Of a stretch of DNA of 16,911 bases, positions 1-6,573 are shown one piece after another (positions within the stretch are counted from its first letter, which is position 1; every line of letters starts with the position of its first letter). The DNA lies in NCBI GenBank assembly GCA_017999075.1, contig JAGOBX010000017.1, forward strand, positions 1-16,911, given 5' to 3'. Source of the DNA: JAGOBX01 sp017999075 [NCBI: Candidatus Babelota bacterium] (GTDB lineage: Bacteria; JAGOBX01). Both the position numbers and the translations under genes were made by a program. The notes below the pieces were generated by a model. The model saw only the letters and a list, made by a program, of their open reading frames with translations, ran no database searches and was not told the DNA's origin.

Positions 1-96
1 ATTATTACATATATTCTTAAATAATATTAAAATTAATGTATCTGTAAATTTGTGCATTTTTTTAATTCAATTTGTTTTTTCTTGTCAATATAATTC

Positions 97-102
97 AGGA
101 GG
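97..102 (+). promoter_or_regulatory. Strong ribosome binding site of the first response regulator
   Basis: A perfect AGGAGG lies 9 bases before the ATG at 112 and fixes that start. It is the strongest Shine-Dalgarno sequence I see in the window; most genes here have only AGG, GAGG or weaker cores. Confidence 0.85.
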
Positions 103-111
103 CAAAAAATT

Positions 112-711
112 ATGTCAATAAAATTAAAAATATTGATTGTTGACGATGAACAGGCAGTCCAATTATATTTTAAAAAGTTATTAAGTGAGGAAGGTTATGA
201 AGTAGATTTCGCATCAAACATTGACGAAGCAGTAGCAAAAGTAAAAGCCGAAACATTTCATATAATATTTCTTGATTTAATTATGCCCGGAAAAAATGGG
301 GAACAAGGTTTAGTTGAACTTAAACGCCATAACCCTGAAGCTTCAATAGTAGTTATAACAGGATATCCATCTGTAGAAAGCGCTATCGAAACCCTGAAAA
401 ACGGGGCAGAAGATTACATAAAAAAACCATTTGACAATGAAAATATAAAAAATTTAATAAACAGGATAGTAAGAAAACATAATCTGCTTTCTGACGTAGA
501 CGAATTCATTTCTGAAACAGTTGGAACAAGACTTAAATCTTTAAGAAAAACACAAAAAATGACTTTAAAAGATTTATCAGATAAAATCGGGCTATCTATA
601 AGTTTATGTTCTCAAATTGAAAACGCTAAAGTAATGCCTTCATTATTGACTCTATATAAAATATCAAGAGGATTAAACAGTACGCTGGAAGAGGTTGTAA
701 GAGATTTATAA
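112..711 (+). CDS. Response regulator with XRE-type helix-turn-helix output domain
   Basis: A 199-aa predicted phosphorylation-controlled DNA-binding protein. Residues 5-120 form a receiver domain with acidic pocket D11/D12, phosphoacceptor D55 (FLDLIMP), switch threonine T83 and conserved K105 in KKPF. Residues 139-198 form a Cro/C1/XRE helix-turn-helix (TLKDLSDKIGLSISLCSQIE) in place of the usual OmpR, NarL or Fis-type outputs. The joining linker, about 15 residues, is short. The start is fixed by the AGGAGG at 97. A histidine kinase gene follows after 43 bases on the same strand and is the likely signalling partner. All receiver catalytic residues are present, so it is probably phosphorylated. 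Target genes cannot be read from this window; control of the flagellar or polyamine genes would be speculation. Confidence 0.9.
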   Translation: MSIKLKILIVDDEQAVQLYFKKLLSEEGYEVDFASNIDEAVAKVKAETFHIIFLDLIMPGKNGEQGLVELKRHNPEASIVVITGYPSVESAIETLKNGAEDYIKKPFDNENIKNLINRIVRKHNLLSDVDEFISETVGTRLKSLRKTQKMTLKDLSDKIGLSISLCSQIENAKVMPSLLTLYKISRGLNSTLEEVVRDL

Positions 712-754
712 TTAAAATTATTTTAAATCTAAAATATTTTTCAGTATAAAGCTT

Positions 755-2224
755 ATGAATTCAAGTACAATATTAATTGTAGATAATGAAAAAGAAGTTG
801 TAGATCTTGTCAAGTTGGGACTTGATATTGAAGGATATAAATGCATTGAAGCTTATTCAGGCCGGCAGGCATTGGAATTGTTAAAAAAAAATGAAATTGA
901 TTTGATCCTTCTTGACATAATGATGGATGACATGGATGGATTCGAAACTCTCCGTGAAATACGAACTGACAGAAAATACGATAATATCCCTATTTTAATG
1001 CTAACTGCAAAACCAGAAGATGAAAATGTAGAATTAACTTTTGCAGGCGGTGCTGATGATTATATAGCGAAACCTTTCACCTTTGATATTCTGCTTGCCC
1101 GCATCAACAAAGCTCTTGCAAGACGTAAAAAAAATATTGATACTGCAACAAAAATTTCAGAAATTGAAAATATTAAAAACACTTTTGAACTAATACTCGA
1201 TAATGCAGGATTCGGACTTATATTATTGTCTAATCATAAAGACATTTTGTTTGTAAATAAATTCATTAAAACTGTTTTTATAAAAAACAGCGATTCAAAC
1301 CTAAATATAAAATCAAACGAACTTTTTGAACTTTGCGGTATACCTGCAGCATTATTATTTAATAGTCCTGAAAAAAATAAAATAAATTATACTCACAAAA
1401 TAAAAAATATTCACGATGCTGATTTAACAATGTATATTGAAGAATACCCTGTTTACAGCAATAAAAAAGAAAAAATAGGGGTTGTTCAGGTTTTGGTTGA
1501 TATTACTGAATACAAAAAAATTGAAGAATTATTTTTGCACAGTGAAAAACTTGCTTCAGTCGGTCAATTATCTGCAAGTTTAGCTCACGAAATCAATAAT
1601 CCATTGACTTTACTCTCCGGAATTCTGCAAATGTTCAAATCTTCAAAAAAACTTCCGGCTGAGTTCCAATCAGATATTTCGACAATGCTTGATATAACCG
1701 ACAGACTGAAAATATTAATTGAAAAAATGCTGATTTTATCAAGAAAAAATGACGACACCGAAAAAGCAGAAGAATTAAGTGTTATAGAAATTGTTGAAGA
1801 AGCGATTCGGTTAGTCGATTATAAATTTAAAACTTTACGTATTACAATTGAAAAAAATTATAATTTGAAAGAACGCTATGTTGTTCAAGTTGCAAAATGG
1901 AGCATGGTTCATTGCCTTGTAAATATACTGATTAATGCTATAGACGCTTCAGAAAAAAACGGAAATAAAATAATAATATCCATTTATAAAAACGGAGCCG
2001 ATGTTAAAATTTCAATTACTGATTTTGGCGACGGAATATCCGATAAAGTAAAAGAAAATTTATTCAAACCATTTTTCACCACAAAACAAATAGGCAAAGG
2101 CACAGGATTGGGATTATATATTGTCAAACATATTCTCGAAACGTGCAGCGGCAGCATTGATATTCAAAACGCTGAAAATCACAAAGGAGCAGTTGTTACA
2201 ATAAGTCTCCCTATAAAAAACTGA
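755..2224 (+). CDS. Soluble hybrid histidine kinase (receiver-PAS-HisKA-HATPase)
   Basis: A 489-aa kinase with domains in an unusual order. An N-terminal receiver (about 5-122) has phosphoacceptor D54, T84 and K106. A PAS-like region (about 140-252) is followed by a HisKA dimerisation domain with phosphorylated H278 in the H-box (SASLAHEINNPL). The HATPase_c domain has N-box N394 (ILINAIDA), G1 box D423-x-G-D-G427 and G2 box GKGTGLGL (447-454). No membrane segment or signal peptide is visible, so it should be cytosolic and sense an internal cue, or be controlled through its own receiver. The receiver acidic pair reads D10-N11 rather than Asp-Asp. It lies 43 bases after the XRE response regulator and is probably co-transcribed with it. 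The start has no clear Shine-Dalgarno, but the receiver begins immediately after it, supporting this ATG. Confidence 0.9.
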   Translation: MNSSTILIVDNEKEVVDLVKLGLDIEGYKCIEAYSGRQALELLKKNEIDLILLDIMMDDMDGFETLREIRTDRKYDNIPILMLTAKPEDENVELTFAGGADDYIAKPFTFDILLARINKALARRKKNIDTATKISEIENIKNTFELILDNAGFGLILLSNHKDILFVNKFIKTVFIKNSDSNLNIKSNELFELCGIPAALLFNSPEKNKINYTHKIKNIHDADLTMYIEEYPVYSNKKEKIGVVQVLVDITEYKKIEELFLHSEKLASVGQLSASLAHEINNPLTLLSGILQMFKSSKKLPAEFQSDISTMLDITDRLKILIEKMLILSRKNDDTEKAEELSVIEIVEEAIRLVDYKFKTLRITIEKNYNLKERYVVQVAKWSMVHCLVNILINAIDASEKNGNKIIISIYKNGADVKISITDFGDGISDKVKENLFKPFFTTKQIGKGTGLGLYIVKHILETCSGSIDIQNAENHKGAVVTISLPIKN

Positions 2225-2278
2225 TTCTTTAAATTGTTTATTATTAAATTCTCAAAACCTTGGAAATCTCGAAAACAG

Positions 2279-2665
2279 TTAATGATTTTTCCAAAATAAT
2301 TTAGATGTGCAAATTATTATTCCGGCAGTTAAACTTCCTGCAGTATCCGCAATCCAGTCAAAAAAATCAGATTTCCTGTATATGGTAAAAGACTGATGAT
2401 ATTCATCTGTAACAGCATAAAATACTGCTATCATAATGCACCAGATTATTTTTTTTACAAATCGTAATTCAGGCAAAACTTTAGTTGAAGAATAAAATAA
2501 TGTCATTGTAAACCCTGCATATTCAATCAAATGAAAAATTTTGTCAGAATGCGGAAACGGAGGTTCAACTACAACAGGTTTATCTATTGACGAAATATAA
2601 AAAATAATATACGCATATATAACGCTGGGAAGAATATATAATATTCGAATTATTTTATATTTCAA
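2279..2665 (-). CDS. VanZ-like small membrane protein
   Basis: A 128-aa protein with the VanZ-family pattern: DKIFHLIEYAGF (41-52), TDEYHQSF (86-93) and R97 followed by FDWIADTAG (102-110). Hydrophobic segments near 7-25, 73-87 and 106-121, plus a weaker one around 47-58, suggest a polytopic inner-membrane protein. The family is named after a teicoplanin-resistance accessory gene, but most chromosomal members have no known function, and resistance should not be inferred here. The start is TTG at 2665, overlapping the rdgB stop as TTGA. The first in-frame ATG lies far inside at residue 54, so TTG is the best choice, although no good Shine-Dalgarno precedes it. It is the last gene of the minus-strand cluster and is convergent with the kinase gene. 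Confidence 0.8.
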   Translation of the reverse strand: MKYKIIRILYILPSVIYAYIIFYISSIDKPVVVEPPFPHSDKIFHLIEYAGFTMTLFYSSTKVLPELRFVKKIIWCIMIAVFYAVTDEYHQSFTIYRKSDFFDWIADTAGSLTAGIIICTSKLFWKNH

Positions 2666-3261
2666 TCAAGCAAACCAGTATATACTAAAAAATTTTTAGT
2701 TTGCAGAAAAGCAGAAGCCCTGTGACTTATTGTATTTTTAACGTCTTCTGAAAGAATTCCGAATGTCTTATTGAATCCGGACGGAATAAAAATCGGATCA
2801 TAACCAAACCCTTCTTCTCCCTGTATATCAAAAGAAATATGCCCTGAACAAACTCCCTTGAAAAAATGAGATTCTCCATCAGGCAATATGCAGCATACAA
2901 CGCTTATAAATTTAGCTGTACGCCTTTCAACATACACATTTTTCAAGCGTTCTATTACTTCTTTGTTCTTTTCTTTTTGCGAAAGGGAAGGAAGAAACCT
3001 TGCGGAATGAAGTCCCGGAGCTCCGTCAAAAAAATCAATTTCAAGTCCTGAATCATCAGCTAATATAATTTTATCTTTAATTTTTTTTCTTACTTCAACA
3101 GCTTTTATTCTTGAATTGTCATAATAAGTAGAACCTGTTTCTTCAATATCTTCATTAAATCCGGCTTCTTTCAAAGTTATAATTTTATTTTTAGAAAAGT
3201 TTAATATAGCTCTTATTTCCTTAACTTTGTGGTTATTGTTTGTAGCGATTAATATTTCCAT
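2662..3261 (-). CDS. rdgB: XTP/dITP pyrophosphatase (RdgB/HAM1 family)
   Basis: A 199-aa enzyme that hydrolyses non-canonical purine nucleotides (XTP, dITP, ITP) to monophosphate and pyrophosphate, keeping them out of nucleic acids; cytosolic. Family motifs are in order: N-terminal ATNNNHK (6-12), ETGSTYYDNS (41-50), metal/catalytic ADDSGLE (68-74, with D69), PGLHSARF (82-89), GFGYDPIF (151-158) and ISHRA (178-182). Length is normal for the family. An upstream in-frame TTG at 3276 would add five residues, but the ATG at 3261 has GAAGG 8 bases upstream and places the ATNN motif at the usual distance from the N-terminus. Its 3' end overlaps the VanZ-like gene by four bases. A housekeeping gene riding at the end of a flagellar transcript. 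Confidence 0.93.
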   Translation of the reverse strand: MEILIATNNNHKVKEIRAILNFSKNKIITLKEAGFNEDIEETGSTYYDNSRIKAVEVRKKIKDKIILADDSGLEIDFFDGAPGLHSARFLPSLSQKEKNKEVIERLKNVYVERRTAKFISVVCCILPDGESHFFKGVCSGHISFDIQGEEGFGYDPIFIPSGFNKTFGILSEDVKNTISHRASAFLQTKNFLVYTGLLD

Positions 3262-3269
3262 AAAAATTA

Positions 3270-3274
3270 CCTTC
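3270..3274 (-). promoter_or_regulatory. Ribosome binding site deciding the rdgB start
   Basis: On the minus strand GAAGG lies 8 bases before the ATG at 3261. Because it falls inside the five-residue extension from the upstream TTG, it favours the shorter RdgB. Confidence 0.7.
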
Positions 3275-3280
3275 AAAAAA

Positions 3281-3604
3281 TTATAATGTAATATCTATAA
3301 TATGTCCCCTGACCGGATCAGTTTTGATTTCATTTTCTTTTTTATCAGATTCCATATCATTATTTTTTTTTTTCTTGTTATGAGGATTTCTATTTGATTT
3401 TTCTTTATTTTCATCATTGATTTTCTGGCCTTCCGTTTCATTGGATTTTACTACGCGTTCTTCATTTTCTTTCAGTTCTTTAGCAAGATTTTCTATATCG
3501 GAATTCATCAAATTAACAGGTAAATCACGCGATTGCTGCTGTTCTTTTCCAACTATCGTCTGATTAAGCATCATTATTTGAGCGTCTATAGGATTAATTA
3601 CCAT
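3281..3604 (-). CDS. Small Lys/Glu/Asn-rich protein following fliA; function unknown
   Basis: A 107-aa hydrophilic protein without membrane segments. The N-terminus (INPIDAQIMMLNQ) and C-terminus (GHIIDITL) look ordered, while the middle (about 45-95) is charged and probably disordered, with a KKKK cluster near residues 77-80. AGGT lies 7 bases before the ATG. It sits 14 bases after fliA and 19 before rdgB, so it is surely in the same transcript. From memory, small Lys-rich proteins with a similar 'ID-Q' start, an 'EG-KI-DE' middle and an 'IDI' end occur near flagellar operon ends in other bacteria, but I cannot verify a family match. The position, start signal and structured ends support a real gene; no function can be assigned. 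Confidence 0.75.
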   Translation of the reverse strand: MVINPIDAQIMMLNQTIVGKEQQQSRDLPVNLMNSDIENLAKELKENEERVVKSNETEGQKINDENKEKSNRNPHNKKKKNNDMESDKKENEIKTDPVRGHIIDITL

Positions 3605-3618
3605 ATTATTAACCTATT

Positions 3619-4458
3619 TTAATTAGTTGTGGATGTGTACCCTAAATTTGTCACTAATCTGCCTTTAACAATTGATATAGCTTTTGCATGCAACTGCGAC
3701 GCGCGTGATTCTGTAAGTTCCATTACTTCACCGATTTCTCTTAATGTCAAACCCTCATAATAATAAAGAGCCAGCACCAACCGCTCTTTTTCAGGCAAGG
3801 AATTTATTGTATTAATTATTTCTTTTTTTATTTCCTCGCGCGTAAGCATAACATCAGGATGATCCGTCATAGGAGCCTCAATTGTTTCCATTATAGTAAT
3901 TTCATCAGCATTAGTTCCTACTGTCCACGTTTCATCAAGAGACATTTGAGAAGTTCCGCTTATTTCATAAAGCATATTATAGAATTGGTCTAACGAAATA
4001 TTAAGATAATTAGCCACAGTTTGATCATCAGGTATAACTCCAAGCCTGCTTTCAAGTTCAGAATACGCATTCTGCAATTGCCTTGATTTAATACGGATTG
4101 CACGGGGAATCCAGTCATAATTTCGCATTGCATCAAGAATGGCCCCTTTAACGCGCATTGATCCGTATGTTATAAATTTATATCCTTTAGCAATATCAAA
4201 TTTTTCTATTGCATCAATTAGCCCTAAAACTCCATAACTCATCAAATCATCAAATTCCACATTCGGCGGCTTGCCAATTGAAAGGCGGCCTGCAACATAA
4301 CTTACTATATCTCCATAAAATTCTACTAAAGAATTGCGGTTTTCTATTGTTCTGTTTTTTATATAATTCGCCCACAATTCCTGTTCGATTTTTTCCCGTT
4401 CTTCTTTTTCTTTTTTTAAATCAACATTTTCTTTGGAAATTTTTGATTTTAAAGCCAT
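3619..4458 (-). CDS. fliA: Flagellar sigma factor sigma-28 (FliA/WhiG family)
   Basis: A 279-aa RNA polymerase sigma factor expected to recognise late flagellar and chemotaxis promoters. Region 2 spans about 44-116 (EFDDLMSYGVLGLIDAIEKF, then FITYGSMRVKGAILD). Region 3 spans about 117-200. Region 4 (about 215-268) has LPEKERLVLALYYYEGLTLR and the helix-turn-helix EIGEVMELTESRASQLHAKA. Region 1.1 is absent, as is normal for this group. The N-terminal ~35 residues are a charged helical extension. An AGGT core is about 14 bases upstream of the ATG, rather far. It lies 19 bases after the unknown membrane protein gene in the flagellar cluster. No FlgM anti-sigma gene is visible here. No convincing sigma-28 promoter was found in the window, so its targets are elsewhere. 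Confidence 0.95.
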   Translation of the reverse strand: MALKSKISKENVDLKKEKEEREKIEQELWANYIKNRTIENRNSLVEFYGDIVSYVAGRLSIGKPPNVEFDDLMSYGVLGLIDAIEKFDIAKGYKFITYGSMRVKGAILDAMRNYDWIPRAIRIKSRQLQNAYSELESRLGVIPDDQTVANYLNISLDQFYNMLYEISGTSQMSLDETWTVGTNADEITIMETIEAPMTDHPDVMLTREEIKKEIINTINSLPEKERLVLALYYYEGLTLREIGEVMELTESRASQLHAKAISIVKGRLVTNLGYTSTTN

Positions 4459-4477
4459 ATACTTAAAATATTACCTG

Positions 4478-5569
4478 TTATTTTTTTATGTATTCAATAA
4501 AATAATATATCATAAACAGCATAAACAATAAACATAAAATCAATATTATTATACTTGAAGTTTTGCTGGAAGTCAAATTATCATTTGTCATAATTTTATT
4601 TGACGGATTAAGCCTCAATTTTGTATATATTCCTGGAATCAATTCAGTTGTTATATTAAAATAATCTTTTTCATTTTTATCTATTTTAATAATTTTAGTT
4701 TCAATATTATCATTTATAACTTTAAACTGATTGAGTTTCATGATATTAAAAATATAGTTTGACTGCGGAGTCGTATCAATAAGTTTAACCATTATTTTAT
4801 CTCCAACAGCTAATTCCGATACAATTTTAAAATTACTGCGGGCATCTAAATCATTCATTATTTCTTCACATTTCAGAAATATATCTTTTGCTTGTTTTAA
4901 AAACGGATCTTCAGAAGATATTTTATCACCTGATTCTCCAATTGATTCAGGCAATACTGGATTTTCGTAATTTTCCGGTTCACGTTCATCTTCTTCATTT
5001 CCTGAAACATCCCTGTTCATAAGCAAAAATTCATATTCAGCCTGAGAATATATTTTTTTATCAGTATCAATTAAAACATTATTATCAAATTGATTTTTTA
5101 TTAAAGCTACAATAAGATTTTCAAGAGTATTGTCGCAAAAAATTTCAGTAAAATTATTATTAAATATTTCAAGAATATTCTTTATCTTCTGATTTTGAGA
5201 AACTAATCCTCCAAGTTTTTCCGATAAATTTGATAAAAACTCATCAAGAAATATTCTCCTTTTTTTTATAAAAACTTCAAATTCATTAAAATCCCCTGTT
5301 ATATTCAAATTCAAAATCTCATCATCCCGGGTAAATAAAAAAACAGGATTTATAAAATTGTTTTTCTGAAAAAATTTAATAATAAACAATCCGCTTATTT
5401 CAGCATTTTCAGCAATAATTCTGCCCTGTATCACGGCAACCTTGGTTTTTATTATATTTATAGCAGTTTCAATTTTCTGATTGGAAAGAGTTAAAGCCAA
5501 TTCGGCAATTTTCCTCGTTGACCCTGTTTCTTCTATTATCTTACTTATTATTTCTTCCTGAATCGACAT
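4478..5569 (-). CDS. Unknown tail-anchored protein between flhG and fliA
   Basis: I do not recognise this 363-aa protein. Residues about 1-42 form a helical module (ETGSTRKIAELALTLSNQKI) that loosely recalls UBA/TS-N three-helix folds. Residues about 43-180 are mixed alpha/beta. An acidic, probably disordered linker (EEDEREPENYENP) lies near 192-204. A beta-rich stretch follows (about 240-325). One strong hydrophobic helix (SSIIILILCLLFMLFMIYYF) near 336-356 is followed by a short basic tail, so it is probably anchored by its C-terminus with the bulk in the cytoplasm. The ATG at 5569 has GAGG 6 bases upstream; an upstream TTG at 5581 overlaps that signal and is less likely. It follows flhG by 103 bases and precedes fliA by 19. 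A flagellar or polar role is inferred from position only. Confidence 0.85.
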   Translation of the reverse strand: MSIQEEIISKIIEETGSTRKIAELALTLSNQKIETAINIIKTKVAVIQGRIIAENAEISGLFIIKFFQKNNFINPVFLFTRDDEILNLNITGDFNEFEVFIKKRRIFLDEFLSNLSEKLGGLVSQNQKIKNILEIFNNNFTEIFCDNTLENLIVALIKNQFDNNVLIDTDKKIYSQAEYEFLLMNRDVSGNEEDEREPENYENPVLPESIGESGDKISSEDPFLKQAKDIFLKCEEIMNDLDARSNFKIVSELAVGDKIMVKLIDTTPQSNYIFNIMKLNQFKVINDNIETKIIKIDKNEKDYFNITTELIPGIYTKLRLNPSNKIMTNDNLTSSKTSSIIILILCLLFMLFMIYYFIEYIKK

Positions 5570-5575
5570 AAAAAT

Positions 5576-5580
5576 CCTCA
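5576..5580 (-). promoter_or_regulatory. Ribosome binding site deciding the start of the tail-anchored protein
   Basis: TGAGG on the minus strand lies 6 bases before the ATG at 5569. It overlaps the alternative TTG codon at 5581-5579, arguing against that upstream start. Confidence 0.65.
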
Positions 5581-5627
5581 ACCGATAAATATATCAAATT
5601 GATATCACATATAAAAATAAAAATGAC

Positions 5628-5651
5628 AGGCTAAAAATTTTAATTTTGCCT
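5628..5651 (-). terminator. Possible terminator or attenuator hairpin after flhG
   Basis: On the minus strand AGGC-AAAA pairs with TTTT-GCCT, with one bulged base in an eight-pair stem and a seven-base loop. A T-rich tract follows (GTCATTTTTATTTTTA). It begins about 21 bases past the flhG stop, inside the 103-base gap before the next gene of the cluster. Only half of the stem is GC-rich, so it may partly terminate, attenuate or process the transcript rather than stop it fully. Chance pairing in AT-rich DNA is a real alternative. Confidence 0.35.
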
Positions 5652-5672
5652 AATCAAAATATACTACTAATT

Positions 5673-6572
5673 TTAGAATCCGAATTTGAATTTATCAAGT
5701 ATTTTATTTAAAGCGGTTTTCGGCATATAATTTTTATCTTCCAGCAGATGATTGGATATATAAGTTTGAATTGTTTTATAAAAACCGGTTTCTTTAATAT
5801 TTATAGGTTGATCAGAATTTTCTTTAAGTTTTTTATCAAATTCAATTTTAATATTTTGGGAGATTTTCAAATTTTCCATTTTCTGTAATTCGTTAAAAAA
5901 ATTATTCATTACACTTTTTGAATTTATTCCGGTAAATTCATTAAACGCAAAACTAATAGGATATTCTTTTTGTAAAACAGAATTAAACTGAAACAGTAGA
6001 GAAAGAGTATTAGAAACAGCATTAAAATCATTATTTATTACACACCATATTTCATCAGCAATATCAGAGATATTTTCAAGAAATTCCGAAACGCATATTG
6101 CCGTATCTATTAAAACAAAATCAAAATTAGACAATCTTGCCTGATACATTACTATTTTTATCAGCTGATATTCCACTCCCCTTATTTCATTACTTATTTG
6201 AAATACGCATTGTTTTGTATCAACAGATGAACAAACATTAAAACATGAATTTTCAAGCAAATTAGATTTATTCACTTTAATAAGATCACATTCGGGGAAA
6301 TAAGATGATACATCGGAATAGTGTTTATTCATATCTATAATTGCAGTCTTTTTCCCTGATTTTTTCAAAATATCGGCAAATGAATAAATCAATAAACTCT
6401 TGCCTACTCCGCCCTTTGCGCTGATAAAACAAATAACTTTAGAATTGGACTGGTTCTGGTCGATAAGATTTTTATATATTTCTGTAATATCTTTAACATT
6501 TTTTATGTCATCGATAAGATTGCTTAATTTATTTTGATTGACTTTAGCCCGTAATTTTTGCGCCTGATCCAT
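5673..6572 (-). CDS. flhG: Flagellar number regulator FlhG (MinD/ParA-like ATPase), divergent
   Basis: A 299-aa MinD-like ATPase that with FlhF controls flagellar number and placement. The N-terminus MDQAQKLRAKV carries the DQAxxLR element that, in the family, stimulates FlhF GTPase. The deviant Walker A is AKGGVGKS (52-59), with signature K53 and K58. Walker B is FVLIDTAI (152-159). The A' motif reads D80-M-N82, whereas MinD and FlhG normally have D-x-D; by alignment to E. coli MinD D38/D40 the second catalytic Asp is Asn. The C-terminal LNKILDKFKFGF could be a membrane-binding amphipathic helix. I chose the ATG at 6572, one base after the flhF stop; a longer frame from 6641 would overlap flhF by 68 bases and add 23 residues foreign to the family ahead of the conserved N-terminus. 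Confidence 0.85.
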   Translation of the reverse strand: MDQAQKLRAKVNQNKLSNLIDDIKNVKDITEIYKNLIDQNQSNSKVICFISAKGGVGKSLLIYSFADILKKSGKKTAIIDMNKHYSDVSSYFPECDLIKVNKSNLLENSCFNVCSSVDTKQCVFQISNEIRGVEYQLIKIVMYQARLSNFDFVLIDTAICVSEFLENISDIADEIWCVINNDFNAVSNTLSLLFQFNSVLQKEYPISFAFNEFTGINSKSVMNNFFNELQKMENLKISQNIKIEFDKKLKENSDQPINIKETGFYKTIQTYISNHLLEDKNYMPKTALNKILDKFKFGF

Positions 6573-6573
6573 A

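Noticed and set aside
89-94. Perfect TATAAT upstream of the first response regulator
   Set aside because: It ends only two bases before the AGGAGG ribosome site, so transcription would start inside or after that site. No good -35 lies at 16-18 bases; TTCAAT at 66-71 matches only half the consensus.
2225-2278. Terminator between the convergent kinase and VanZ-like genes
   Set aside because: The 54 bases hold only a short CCAAGG palindrome and AT runs; I could not draw a stem with a T tract for either strand.
2279-2665. Glycopeptide resistance gene vanZ
   Set aside because: Only the broad VanZ-like fold is present, with no van cluster nearby. Chromosomal members of this family are widespread and mostly of unknown function.
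5591-5605. Perfect 7-base inverted repeat ATATCAA-A-TTGATAT before the tail-anchored protein gene
   Set aside because: A few arms of this length are expected by chance in a window this AT-rich, and no second copy or regulator partner is seen. Not called as an operator.
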